Shown here: one piece after another, positions 9,909 through 18,092 of the stretch
How the letters are laid out: each line of letters begins with the position of its first letter
How positions within the stretch are numbered: the first letter of the stretch is position 1
Source of the DNA: Streptomyces macrolidinus
GTDB taxonomy: Bacteria > Actinomycetota > Actinomycetes > Streptomycetales > Streptomycetaceae
Reading direction: 5' to 3'
NCBI RefSeq assembly: GCF_023887685.1
Contig: NZ_JAMWMR010000039.1
Span: forward strand, 1 to 47,978
Length of the DNA stretch: 47,978 nt
The notes under the pieces: model-generated
Databases searched by the model: none
What the model saw: only the letters and a program-made list of their open reading frames with translations
Told to the model about the DNA's origin: nothing
Translations under genes and position numbers: made by a program

Positions 9909-11411
9909 CTACTTGACCGCGCGCAGGGCGTTCACGACGCCGAAGCCGTAGAAGCCGTTCACGCGCTTGCCGCCCTCGCAGGTCGCGCCGTCGTAGGGCT
10001 CGGTCGGGCAACCCGGGTTGTCCGCCTGGGTCTTCAGCAGTGACAGGAGCTGGGCCGGAGTCGCCTTCGGGTGGGCGGACTTCAGCAGGGCGGCCACGCC
10101 CGAGACGTGCGGCGCCGCCATCGACGTGCCCTGGAGGTAGGCGTACGCGTTGTTCGGCATCGTGGAGAGGATGCGGCCGTCCTTGGACGGGGTGTCCGGG
10201 ATCTGGTACTTGTCGCCGCCCGGCCCCGCGACGTCCACGACGTTCTTGCCGTAACTGGAGTAGTACGACTTGGCGTTGGTGACGCCGACGGCGCTGACCG
10301 TGACGACTCCCGGCAGTTGGGTCGGGATGTCGAGGCACTGGTGCGGGTCCACCGTGCGGTCCGCCGGGGTCGTGTCATTGGGGCTGGAGGGGTCGAGGAT
10401 CGCGTGGGAGGCGAGGTCGTCGTTCGAGTTCCCCGCCGAGGCGACGCTCAGCGTGCCCTTGCGTTGGGCGTACGCCTGGGCGCGGCCGACCGCGTCGACG
10501 ATGGCCCGCTGGTCCGGGTCGTCCATGCAGTTGTAGCGCCACGGGTCCACGTAGTAGCTGTTGTTGGTGATCTCGACGCCGTGATCGGCGGCGAACACGA
10601 ACGCGCAGACCACGCTCTCGGAGTAGAGGAGCTGGGAGGCCGGGTCGGCCACCCTGATGGCGGAGACCTTGACGTTCGGGGCGACACCGGCGACGCCGAC
10701 GCCGTTGCGGGCCGCCGCGATCTCACCCGCGACGTGCGTGCCGTGGTAGTGACCGGAGTTCGCGGGCCGCCAGGCGCCGAAGGAGGTGTCGGCCTTGCCG
10801 TCCACACAGCTCGCGGACTGCGCGGGGGAGAAGTTCGGGGCGAGATCGGGGTGGGTGTCGTCGACGCCCGTGTCGATGACGGCGACCGTGACATCACGGC
10901 TGCCCGGGTTGATCCGCGCGGCCTTGTCGGCGCCTATCGCGCGCAGATCCCACTGGTCGGCCTCCAGCGGCTCCTGGCCCGACGCCGTGCTCCCGGCGGT
11001 GACCTTCGCCGCCTCCGCCTTCGTCAGATACCGCGCGGAGCCCTCGTCCGTCGTGCCCGCGGCCGTCAGCGGCGCGGTGCGGGTCGCGCCCGCGGAGTCC
11101 ACCCCACGGACCGCCCGGAGGGTCTTGGCGAAGTCCGGGTTCGCGGAGCGGGCGACGAACACACCGATCTTGTCGTACGCCGCCACGACGCTGCCGTCGG
11201 CCGCGGAGATCGCCCCCCGCACCGCCGTGAGCGCGTGACGGTCCGTCTTGCTGTTGACCACGTAGGTCAGTTCCGGGCCCGAGGCGGTCTGTGCCGTCGT
11301 GGTGCGCGGTGCCGCCGACGCCGCGCCCGGCAGGAAGCCCAGGGACGCGGTGAGGGACAGGGCGACGGGCACGGCGAGGGCGAGTCGGCGTCTCGAAAGC
11401 GGACGGGCCAT
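9909..11411 (-). CDS. Secreted S8 family serine peptidase (subtilase), copy 2
   Basis: 500 residues and colinear with the neighbouring subtilase: signal peptide MARPLSRRRLALAVPVALS... ending GAASAA, propeptide (LTYVVNSKTDRHALTAV), then the catalytic domain with Asp180 (VIDTGVDD), His223 (HGTHVAGE) and Ser430 (GTSMAAPH). The C-terminus (CEGGKRVNGFYGFGVVNALRAVK) matches that of copy 1. GGAG precedes the ATG at 11411. It probably digests extracellular protein or processes secreted proteins during growth or development; the natural substrate is not evident. It may form a two-gene transcript with copy 1. Confidence 0.95.
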   Translation of the reverse strand: MARPLSRRRLALAVPVALSLTASLGFLPGAASAAPRTTTAQTASGPELTYVVNSKTDRHALTAVRGAISAADGSVVAAYDKIGVFVARSANPDFAKTLRAVRGVDSAGATRTAPLTAAGTTDEGSARYLTKAEAAKVTAGSTASGQEPLEADQWDLRAIGADKAARINPGSRDVTVAVIDTGVDDTHPDLAPNFSPAQSASCVDGKADTSFGAWRPANSGHYHGTHVAGEIAAARNGVGVAGVAPNVKVSAIRVADPASQLLYSESVVCAFVFAADHGVEITNNSYYVDPWRYNCMDDPDQRAIVDAVGRAQAYAQRKGTLSVASAGNSNDDLASHAILDPSSPNDTTPADRTVDPHQCLDIPTQLPGVVTVSAVGVTNAKSYYSSYGKNVVDVAGPGGDKYQIPDTPSKDGRILSTMPNNAYAYLQGTSMAAPHVSGVAALLKSAHPKATPAQLLSLLKTQADNPGCPTEPYDGATCEGGKRVNGFYGFGVVNALRAVK

Positions 11412-11793
11412 GGGGTCTCCACATCATCCGGGTACGTGAACTGGCCGGAACACGGGCGTGTCCGGCAGGTACATGACGGTGTGCAGGGCGAAGCTATCCG
11501 GCATTCGAACTGGTCAGCAATGGCTTGAGACGAGGATCTGCTGAGGATCTGCGAAAGAAGCCGGGGGAGTTGAACCGGTTCGCGCGCGGGGCCGTGACCT
11601 TGGGCAGGAAGCACCGGTTGGGTTGACGCCCCTGTCGAATCGCGCGGGGAAGCGCTACCGTCGCACCCCGGCATGTGATCCACATCACACAGGGGTCAAC
11701 TTCCGCATGCCCGTACCCGATCCGTCCCGGCGGCGCACCGCCCCACGCCACCGACCGCCGTCGTCACCGCACCCGCAACGCGAGGAGACAACC
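11412..11793. other. Divergent intergenic region between subtilase and symporter operon
   Basis: 382 bases without a gene, separating the divergent subtilase and DUF485 genes. It contains a TTGACG hexamer at 11623-11628, a TACCGT hexamer at 11656-11661 that is too far away to pair with it well, and the CRP-type palindrome listed separately. No other repeat or RNA structure was seen. Confidence 0.6.
11674..11689. promoter_or_regulatory. CRP-type palindromic operator
   Basis: TGTGATCCACATCACA has the half-sites TGTGA and TCACA with a six-base spacer, matching the consensus for cAMP receptor protein family regulators (Streptomyces Crp sites share GTG-N8-CAC). It is centred about 112 bases before the DUF485 start. 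In E. coli the equivalent acetate transport operon (acs-yjcH-actP) is CRP-controlled, which makes the location plausible. Binding is inferred. Confidence 0.7.
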
Positions 11794-12150
11794 GTGGCCA
11801 CCGACGCACCACCGCCCTCCCGGGCCGAACACGGCCTGCCGGCCGCCGACGAGTTCGTCGCGGTCCAGGAGAGCGCGGAGTTCCGTGAACTGCGCCGCTC
11901 CCACCGCTCGTTCGCCTTCCCCCTGACCGTGGCGTTCATCGTCTGGTACCTCGTCTACGTCCTGCTGTCGAACTACGCGGGCGAATTCATGGGCACCAAG
12001 CTCTTCGGCAGCATCAACGTCGCCCTGGTGCTCGGCCTCGCCCAGTTCCTCAGCACGTTCCTGATCGCCTGGTGGTACTCGCGGCACGCCGCCGCCCAGC
12101 TCGACCCCAAGGCCGAGGCCATCAAGTCCCGTATGGAGAGTGGCGCATGA
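11794..12150 (+). CDS. DUF485 family membrane protein (YjcH-like)
   Basis: 118 residues: a hydrophilic N-terminus, then two membrane helices (FAFPLTVAFIVWYLVYVLLSN and INVALVLGLAQFLSTFLIAWW). DUF485 proteins are almost always encoded directly before ActP-type solute:sodium symporters and are thought to be a small partner subunit. That is the case here: the stop overlaps the symporter start (ATGA). The GTG at 11794 is chosen because GAGGAG lies seven bases upstream; the longer frame has no support. Confidence 0.92.
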   Translation: MATDAPPPSRAEHGLPAADEFVAVQESAEFRELRRSHRSFAFPLTVAFIVWYLVYVLLSNYAGEFMGTKLFGSINVALVLGLAQFLSTFLIAWWYSRHAAAQLDPKAEAIKSRMESGA

Positions 12151-13766
12151 GCCCCGCAGTGATCCTGGCCGCCGGTGAGGCGAGCGAGCATCGGACACTG
12201 ATCATCACCCTGTTCGCGGTGTTCGTCCTGGCGACGCTCGTCATCACCATCTGGGCGGGCCGCCAGACCAGGAGTGCCGCCGACTTCTACGCGGGCGGCC
12301 GTCAGTTCACCGCCTTCCAGAACGGCCTCGCCGTCTCCGGCGACTACATGTCCGCCGCGTCCTTCCTCGGCATCGCGGGCGCGATCGCGCTGTTCGGATA
12401 CGACGGCTTCCTGTACTCCATCGGCTTCCTGGTCGCCTGGCTGGTCGCGCTGCTCCTGGTCGCCGAGCCGCTGCGCAACTCCGGCCGCTACACCATGGGC
12501 GACGTTCTGGCGTACCGCATGCGCCAGCGCCCGGTCCGCACCGCGGCGGGCACGTCCACCATCGTCGTGTCGATCTTCTATCTGCTCGCCCAGATGGCGG
12601 GCGCGGGCGTCCTGGTCTCGCTGCTGCTCGGCATCACCAGTGACGGCGGCAAGATCGGCATCGTCGCCCTCGTCGGCGTCCTGATGATCGTCTACGTCAC
12701 CATCGGCGGGATGAAGGGCACCACCTGGGTGCAGATGGTCAAGGCGGTCCTGCTGGTCATCGGCGCCCTGCTGCTGACCTTCCTGGTCCTGCTGAAGTTC
12801 GACTTCAACATCTCCGACCTGCTCGGCAAGGCCGCCGACAACAGCGGCAAGGGCGCGGCCTTCCTGGAGCCCGGACTGAAGTACGGCGCCACCGGCACGA
12901 CCAAGCTGGACTTCCTCTCGCTCGGTATCGCCCTCGTCCTCGGCACCGCGGGCCTGCCGCACATCCTGATCCGCTTCTACACGGTGCCCACCGCCAAGGC
13001 CGCCCGGAAGTCCGTGAACTGGGCGATCGGCCTGATCGGCGCCTTCTATCTGATGACCCTCGCGCTCGGCTTCGGCGCCGCCGCGCTCATCAAGCCGGAC
13101 GAGATCATCGCCTCCAACAAGGCGGGCAACACGGCAGCCCCGCTGCTTGCCCTGCACCTGGGCGGCATCGACTCGACCTGGGGCGCGATCCTGCTGGCCA
13201 GCATCTCGGCGGTCGCCTTCGCCACGATCCTCGCGGTCGTCGCCGGACTCACCCTGGCCTCGTCCTCCTCGTTCGCGCACGACATCTACGCGAACGTCAT
13301 CAAGAAGGGCCAGGCCGACGAGAAGCAGGAGATGCGCGCGGCCCGCTGGGCCACGGTCGGCATCGGCGCCGTGTCCATCGTCCTCGGCGCCCTCGCCCGT
13401 GACCTGAACGTCGCCGGTCTGGTCGCCCTCGCCTTCGCGGTCGCCGCGTCCGCCAACCTGCCGACGATCCTCTACAGCCTGTTCTGGAAGCGGTTCACCA
13501 CCACGGGCGCGCTGTGGTCGATCTACGGCGGCCTGGTCACCGCAGTCGGCCTGGTGCTGTTCTCCCCGGTGGTCTCCGGCAAGCCGACGTCGATGTTCCC
13601 GGACGTCGACTTCCACTGGTTCCCGCTGGAGAACCCGGGCCTCATCTCGATCCCGGTCGGCTTCCTGCTCGGCTGGCTCGGCACGCTGCTGTCCAAGGAG
13701 GAGCCGGACGCCCGCAAGTACGCGGAGCTGGAGGTACGGTCCCTCACCGGCGCCGGAGCCCACTGA
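12147..13766 (+). CDS. ActP/MctC-type solute:cation symporter (acetate/monocarboxylate)
   Basis: 539 residues and about thirteen membrane helices of the sodium:solute symporter family. Family landmarks include ADFYAGGRQFTAFQNGLAVSGDYMSAASFLG near the N-terminus and GLPHILIRFYTVPTAKAARKSVNWA in the middle. This subgroup carries acetate, propionate or pyruvate. It is coupled to the DUF485 gene by an ATGA overlap, and a CRP-type palindrome lies upstream, consistent with carbon-source control. A strong hairpin follows its stop. Confidence 0.93.
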   Translation: MSPAVILAAGEASEHRTLIITLFAVFVLATLVITIWAGRQTRSAADFYAGGRQFTAFQNGLAVSGDYMSAASFLGIAGAIALFGYDGFLYSIGFLVAWLVALLLVAEPLRNSGRYTMGDVLAYRMRQRPVRTAAGTSTIVVSIFYLLAQMAGAGVLVSLLLGITSDGGKIGIVALVGVLMIVYVTIGGMKGTTWVQMVKAVLLVIGALLLTFLVLLKFDFNISDLLGKAADNSGKGAAFLEPGLKYGATGTTKLDFLSLGIALVLGTAGLPHILIRFYTVPTAKAARKSVNWAIGLIGAFYLMTLALGFGAAALIKPDEIIASNKAGNTAAPLLALHLGGIDSTWGAILLASISAVAFATILAVVAGLTLASSSSFAHDIYANVIKKGQADEKQEMRAARWATVGIGAVSIVLGALARDLNVAGLVALAFAVAASANLPTILYSLFWKRFTTTGALWSIYGGLVTAVGLVLFSPVVSGKPTSMFPDVDFHWFPLENPGLISIPVGFLLGWLGTLLSKEEPDARKYAELEVRSLTGAGAH

Positions 13767-13792
13767 CGGTCCGGCACCGAGCACGCACCGAC

Positions 13793-13822
13793 GGCCGCGT
13801 CGCGGGACCCCGCGACGCGGCC
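13793..13822 (+). terminator. Terminator after the symporter operon
   Basis: Perfect GC-rich inverted repeat (GGCCGCGTCGCGG at 13793-13805 pairing with 13810-13822), 26 bases after the symporter stop. The stem is strong but no T-run follows, as is usual in Streptomyces. Confidence 0.7.
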
Positions 13823-13857
13823 GAGGCTGTCGATGTCGGCGGGGTCACGTAGTCTCG

Positions 13858-14085
13858 CTAGTGCCGCGTCAGGCAACGTTCGCCCGTTGGGAGCGGCGTC
13901 CGGTGCGTGCTCTCTGGGGGTCCCCCCTGCTCGAAGAGCTTGGGGGAGTGCCGGGCGGAAGCCCTCGTACTGGACGTACATGGGCTTTCGTCCGGTGCAG
14001 CGAGTGGGGGTCCCCCCTGCTCGCAGAGCTTGGGGGAGCGTGCCGGGCGTCGCGACGGGGCGAACGTTGCCTGACGCGGCACTAG
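13858..14085. mobile_element. MITE-like element with perfect 28-bp terminal inverted repeats
   Basis: The ends are exact reverse complements: 13858-13885 starts CTAGTGCCGCGTCAGGCAAC and 14058-14085 ends CTGACGCGGCACTAG. The element is 228 bases and has no transposase. TA dinucleotides at 13859-13860 and 14083-14084 would fit an IS630/Tc1-type TA target duplication, giving a 222-base body; CTAG at both ends is an alternative target. Inside are two near-identical 33-base repeats (13916-13948 and 14006-14038) around an imperfect hairpin. It fills the symporter-moaA gap and ends about 60 bases before moaA. The family is inferred; no second copy is in this window. Confidence 0.8.
13916..14038. repeat. 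Internal duplicated GC-rich hairpin repeat within the MITE
   Basis: Two 33-base copies (13916-13948 and 14006-14038) differ at one position. Each starts GGGGGTCCCCCCTGCTCG and ends GAGCTTGGGGGAG and can fold on itself. Between them an imperfect inverted repeat (arms near AAGCCC and GGGCTT, centre around 13970) makes a third hairpin. Similar CTTGGGGGAG-type repeats are common in Streptomyces intergenic DNA. Confidence 0.75.
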
Positions 14086-14144
14086 GGACGCGGACAGGAC
14101 CGAGTGATCCGCGACGACGACGAGGCGACGTGGGAGGGGGCCGG

Positions 14145-15134
14145 GTGCTTATCGACACCTACGGCCGGGTGGCCACCGACCTGAGGGTTTCGCTGACCGA
14201 CCGCTGCAATCTGCGGTGTACGTACTGCATGCCCGAGGAAGGGCTGAGCTGGCTCGCCAAGCCCGATCTGCTGACGGACGACGAGATCGTGCGTCTGATC
14301 GGTACGGCGGTCGGCTCCCTCGGGGTCACGGAGGTGCGCTTCACGGGCGGAGAGCCCTTGCTCCGCCGCGGCCTCGTCGACATCGTCGAGCGCGTCGCCG
14401 CCCTGCGGCCACGCCCCCGGATGTCCCTCACCACCAACGGCATCGGCCTCGCGCGTACGGCCGCGGCCCTGAAGGCGGCGGGCCTGGACCGGGTGAACGT
14501 CTCCCTGGACACGCTCCGCCCGGACGTCTTCAAGACCCTCACCCGCCGGGACCGCCACAAGGACGTCATCGAGGGCCTCGAAGCCGCTCGCGAGGCGGGC
14601 CTGGCCCCCGTCAAGGTCAACTCCGTCCTGATGCCGGGCCTGAACGACGACGAGGCCCCGGACCTGCTCGCGTGGGCGGTCGAGCACGGCTATGAGCTGC
14701 GCTTCATCGAGCAGATGCCGCTGGACGCCCAGCACGGCTGGAAGCGCGAGGGCATGATCACCGCGGAGGACATCCTGGCCTCCCTGCGCACGCGCTTCGC
14801 GCTGACCCCCGAAGGCGCCGATACGCGCGGCGCTGCTCCGGCCGAGCGCTGGATCGTGGACGGCGGCCCGCATCGCGTCGGCGTGATCGGCTCGGTCACG
14901 CGCCCGTTCTGCGCGGCCTGTGACCGTACGCGGCTCACGGCCGACGGACAGATCCGTACGTGTCTGTTCGCCACCGAGGAGACCGATCTGCGCGGGGCCC
15001 TGCGCTCCGGCGCCTCCGACGAGGAGATCGCCGCGGTCTGGCGGCGCGCGATGTGGGGCAAGAAGGCGGGCTCGGGCCTGGACGACCCGGCGTTCCTCCA
15101 GCCGGAGCGACCGATGTCGTCGATCGGCGGCTGA
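14145..15134 (+). CDS. moaA: GTP 3',8-cyclase MoaA (molybdenum cofactor biosynthesis)
   Basis: 329 residues. A radical-SAM enzyme that converts GTP to the cyclic intermediate of molybdopterin synthesis together with MoaC. The N-terminal cluster motif C-N-L-R-C-T-Y-C (Cys21, 25, 28) binds the SAM-cleaving [4Fe-4S], TGGEPLLR follows, and the C-terminal cluster is held by FCAACDRTRL with a third Cys in IRTCLF. The C-terminal GG needed for activity is present (SSIGG). The GTG at 14145 is preceded by GGGAGGGGG. The open frame runs back through the MITE, but homology begins at DTYGRVATDLRVSLT. No other moa gene is nearby. Insertion of the MITE upstream may have altered its promoter. Confidence 0.96.
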   Translation: MLIDTYGRVATDLRVSLTDRCNLRCTYCMPEEGLSWLAKPDLLTDDEIVRLIGTAVGSLGVTEVRFTGGEPLLRRGLVDIVERVAALRPRPRMSLTTNGIGLARTAAALKAAGLDRVNVSLDTLRPDVFKTLTRRDRHKDVIEGLEAAREAGLAPVKVNSVLMPGLNDDEAPDLLAWAVEHGYELRFIEQMPLDAQHGWKREGMITAEDILASLRTRFALTPEGADTRGAAPAERWIVDGGPHRVGVIGSVTRPFCAACDRTRLTADGQIRTCLFATEETDLRGALRSGASDEEIAAVWRRAMWGKKAGSGLDDPAFLQPERPMSSIGG

Positions 15135-15191
15135 CAGCTTCGGGCGACCCGGCTTCCGGGGCCTCGGCCTTCGGGATCGGCTACCGGCGGC

Positions 15192-15416
15192 TCAGCCTTC
15201 GGGGGACTCCCAGTCCGCCAGTGCGACGACGTCCTTCAGGAAGCCGCGTACGCCCAGGAACTTCGACAGATGCTCGCGGTGCTCCTCGCAGGCGAGCCAG
15301 GTCTTGCGGCGCTCGGGAGTGTGGATCTTCGGGTTGTTCCACGCGAGCACCCACACCGCGGCGGCACGGCAGCCCTTGGCGGAGCAGATCGGCGCATCAT
15401 GATCAGGCACGGTCAC
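15192..15416 (-). CDS. Small conserved Cys-containing protein (hypothetical)
   Basis: About 74 residues: VTVPDHDAPICSAKGCRAAA near the start, then ACEEHREHL. The Cys-x4-Cys near the N-terminus plus a later Cys and His suggest a small zinc-binding fold. Relatives in Streptomyces are conserved and are sometimes labelled acetone carboxylase, which a protein of this size cannot be. The GTG at 15416 (or 15410) is chosen by conservation; the ribosome site is weak. It converges with moaA across 57 bases. Function unknown. Confidence 0.7.
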   Translation of the reverse strand: MTVPDHDAPICSAKGCRAAAVWVLAWNNPKIHTPERRKTWLACEEHREHLSKFLGVRGFLKDVVALADWESPEG

Positions 15417-15656
15417 GCCCCCGACCCTATCGCCTTGCCGTGGACACAAGGCGACGCCGAGCAGCCACGGGGGGAGCTGCCCGGCGTCGGTCTGTCGCCC
15501 CGACGGGGGATGCGGAGCGCGTAGGAAGTATGGCACGGGTCACCCGCGCCCCGGCACCGGAATGGCATATTTCCTCGACCCGTCCGACCAGCGGGCTTCC
15601 ACCCGGCAGGCAGGCACCCGGCCGTCCCGGCGTCGAGGCCGCCGATTCCCCCGCGG

Positions 15657-16124
15657 TCAGGTCCGCTCGCGCGGCTCGCTCCGCGGTCCCGGCGCCGCCT
15701 CGGCCGGGGCGTCCTCCGGGGCGGATTCCGTGTCCCCGGCTCTGCCCCGGTCCTCGCTCGCACCGGAACGTGCGCCGGATCGCGCATCGGGATGCGTACC
15801 GGAGCCCTCCCCCTCGCGCATCGGCGCGATCATGGGGTGTACGGGGGTGGTGACGAACGTGGACGGAAGGTTCGGCGCGTTCTCGCGCCCGGCGTTGGCG
15901 ATGACGACGGCGATATAGGGGAGGAAGGTCCCGAGGACCAGCGCGACGATCGCCACGGGTCGCTCGACGTTCCACAGGGTGGCCGCGAGGATCACCGCGA
16001 CCGTGCGCACGCCCATCGAGATGACGTAGCGGCGCTGCCGACCTCGTACATCCGCCGCGAGACCCTGACGGGCCCCGGTGATCCGGAACACCGGAGCGCC
16101 ACCACCGTGGTTCAGCTTCCGCAT
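15657..16124 (-). CDS. DUF3099 family membrane protein
   Basis: 155 residues. The N-terminal part matches the actinobacterial DUF3099 pattern: a hydrophilic start with FRITGARQGLAADVRGRQRRYVISMG, followed by two membrane helices (VRTVAVILAATLWNV and VAIVALVLGTFLPYIAVVIAN). The C-terminal 60 residues are a low-complexity Gly/Ser/Glu/Pro tail, probably disordered. The role of the family is unknown. The ATG at 16124 is preferred because the conserved domain starts close after it. Confidence 0.82.
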   Translation of the reverse strand: MRKLNHGGGAPVFRITGARQGLAADVRGRQRRYVISMGVRTVAVILAATLWNVERPVAIVALVLGTFLPYIAVVIANAGRENAPNLPSTFVTTPVHPMIAPMREGEGSGTHPDARSGARSGASEDRGRAGDTESAPEDAPAEAAPGPRSEPRERT

Positions 16125-16403
16125 CACATTCCACCGCCCGCCTGCTTCGGACACTCCCCGGCCCGTAACCGGTCCGTGGCCCAGCGGGGAACCGGGCTCA
16201 CACACCGACAACGTTACGCCGCGCCCCAGCCCCCATCGAGACCGGGGCGCCTTCTGCCCGAGCGAGCGGTCTGCGCACCCGCACGGAGGGCCGCATCCGA
16301 CATGCGCCGTAGGGTCACCGCGCCGAAACTGGGTGTACGGCCCGCGCGGAGCCGTACCACGTGAGCGGCCACGTGGAGCCGTAGGCCGTACGAGGAGGCA
16401 GCC

Positions 16404-16691
16404 ATGGGCTGGTTGTGGGCGCTCATCGTCGGATTCGTGCTCGGCATCCTCGCCAAGCTGATCCTTCCGGGCAAGCAGCACAGCCCGATCTGGCTGACCA
16501 CTCTCATGGGCATGCTCGGCGGCATCATCGGCAACGCGGTCGCCCGTGCCATGGGCATCGCCGAAACCCGCGGCATCGACTGGGGCCGCCACGGCCTGCA
16601 GATCGCCTTCGCGGTCCTCCTGGTCTTCATCGGCGAATCGGTGTACCTGGCGATGGGGGGCAGGCGCCGCGGACGACGGGAGAGAGCGTAG
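16404..16691 (+). CDS. GlsB/YeaQ/YmgE family stress-response membrane protein
   Basis: 95 residues with three membrane helices (WLWALIVGFVLGILAKLILPG, TLMGMLGGIIGNAVARAMG, LQIAFAVLLVFIGESVYLAMG) and a basic C-terminal tail. The family (transglycosylase-associated, Pfam name) is induced by stress in several bacteria; its biochemical role is unclear. GAGGAGG precedes the ATG by seven bases. It converges with tyrS, separated by a strong shared terminator. Confidence 0.92.
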   Translation: MGWLWALIVGFVLGILAKLILPGKQHSPIWLTTLMGMLGGIIGNAVARAMGIAETRGIDWGRHGLQIAFAVLLVFIGESVYLAMGGRRRGRRERA

Positions 16692-16711
16692 GGAGGGTGA
16701 CGGCATACGAA

Positions 16712-16740
16712 GGGGGCGGGCTCGTCGTGAGCCCGCCCCC
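16712..16740. terminator. Bidirectional terminator between glsB-like gene and tyrS
   Basis: Perfect 12-base stem (GGGGGCGGGCTC at 16712-16723 with 16729-16740) and a five-base loop, lying between the convergent stops at 16691 and 16766. Confidence 0.85.
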
Positions 16741-16765
16741 TCCCGCGCGATACGCGCGGAACGCC

Positions 16766-18043
16766 TCAGGCGCCCATGACCTCCACCGCGGCCAGGTTCT
16801 TCTTGCCGCGGCGCAGCACCAGCCAGCGCCCGTGCAGCAGATCCTCGGCGGCCGGGACGGCGTCCTCGGCGGACACCTTGACGTTGTTCACGTAGGCGCC
16901 GCCCTCCTTCACCGTGCGCCGCGCGGCCGACTTGCTGGCCACCAGGCCCACCTCGGCGAACAGGTCGACCACCGGGGCGGGCGCGGAGACCTGGATGTGC
17001 GGCACCTCGGAGAGGGCCGCCGCCAGCGTCTTCTCGTCCAGCGCGGCGAGGTCGCCCTGACCGAAGAGAGCCTTCGACGCGGCGATCACGGCGGCCGTCT
17101 GGTCGGCGCCGTGCACCAGCGTGGTCAGCTCCTCGGCCAGCGCGCGCTGCGCGGCACGGGCCTGCGGACGCTCCTCGGTCTGCCGCTCCAACTCCTCCAG
17201 CTCCTCGCGGGACTTGAAGGACAGGATGCGCGAGTACCGCGAGATGTCCCGGTCGTCCACGTTCAGCCAGAACTGGTAGAACGCGTACGGCGTCGTCATC
17301 TCCGCGTCGAGCCAGACGGCGCCGCCCTCGGTCTTGCCGAACTTGGTGCCGTCCGCCTTCGTCATCAGCGGCGTCGCCAGCGCGTGCACCGTCGCGTCCG
17401 GCTCCAGCTTGTGGATCAGGTCCAGGCCCGCCGTGAGGTTGCCCCACTGGTCGCTGCCGCCCTGCTGGAGCGTGCAGCCGTAGCGGCGGTAGAGCTGGAG
17501 GAAGTCCATGCCCTGCAGGAGCTGGTAGCTGAACTCCGTGTAGCTGATGCCCTCGGAGGACTCAAGGCGTCGGGAGACCGAGTCCTTGGTCAGCATCTTG
17601 TTGACCCGGAAGTGCTTGCCGATGTCCCGCAGGAACTCGATCGCGGACAGGCCCTCGGTCCAGTCGAGGTTGTTGACCATGACCGCCGCGTTCTCGCCCT
17701 CGAAGGAGAGGAACGGCGCGATCTGGCCGCGCAGCCTGTCGACCCAGCCGGACACGGTCTGCGGGTCGTTCAGCGTGCGCTCCGCCGTCGGGCGCGGGTC
17801 ACCGATCAGCCCCGTCGCGCCGCCCACCAGCGCCAGCGGCCGGTGCCCGGCCTGCTGGAGCCGGCGCACGGTGAGCACCTGCACCAGATGCCCCACGTGC
17901 AGGGACGGCGCGGTCGGGTCGAAGCCGCAATAGAACGTGACGGGACCGTCCGCGAGCGCCTTGCGCAGGGCCTCCTCATCAGTGGACAGGGCGAACAGCC
18001 CGCGCCACTTCAGCTCGTCGACGATGTCCGTCACTGTTCTCAT
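16766..18043 (-). CDS. tyrS: Tyrosyl-tRNA synthetase
   Basis: 425 residues, standard length for bacterial TyrRS. It charges tRNA-Tyr using ATP. The class I signature HVGH is at residues 49-52 after FYCGFDPTAPSL, and the KMSKS-loop equivalent is KFGKT (about residues 234-238). A C-terminal S4 RNA-binding domain (VDLFAEVGLVASKSAARRTVKEGGAYVNN) is complete. The ATG at 18043 gives the expected N-terminus MRTVTDIVDELKWRGLFA. Only 49 bases separate it from the tldE stop upstream, so there is no room for a T-box leader. Confidence 0.97.
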   Translation of the reverse strand: MRTVTDIVDELKWRGLFALSTDEEALRKALADGPVTFYCGFDPTAPSLHVGHLVQVLTVRRLQQAGHRPLALVGGATGLIGDPRPTAERTLNDPQTVSGWVDRLRGQIAPFLSFEGENAAVMVNNLDWTEGLSAIEFLRDIGKHFRVNKMLTKDSVSRRLESSEGISYTEFSYQLLQGMDFLQLYRRYGCTLQQGGSDQWGNLTAGLDLIHKLEPDATVHALATPLMTKADGTKFGKTEGGAVWLDAEMTTPYAFYQFWLNVDDRDISRYSRILSFKSREELEELERQTEERPQARAAQRALAEELTTLVHGADQTAAVIAASKALFGQGDLAALDEKTLAAALSEVPHIQVSAPAPVVDLFAEVGLVASKSAARRTVKEGGAYVNNVKVSAEDAVPAAEDLLHGRWLVLRRGKKNLAAVEVMGA

Positions 18044-18092
18044 GTCTCCTCAGGCGATCTTGCAGGCAGTCGGGTGACAGCCGCCTACGAGG

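Noticed and set aside
11973..13784. Long minus-strand frame opposite the symporter
   Set aside because: Arg/Gln/Gly/Asp-rich shadow with no homology.
18044..18092. T-box before tyrS
   Set aside because: The gap to tldE is only 49 bases, too short for a T-box leader.
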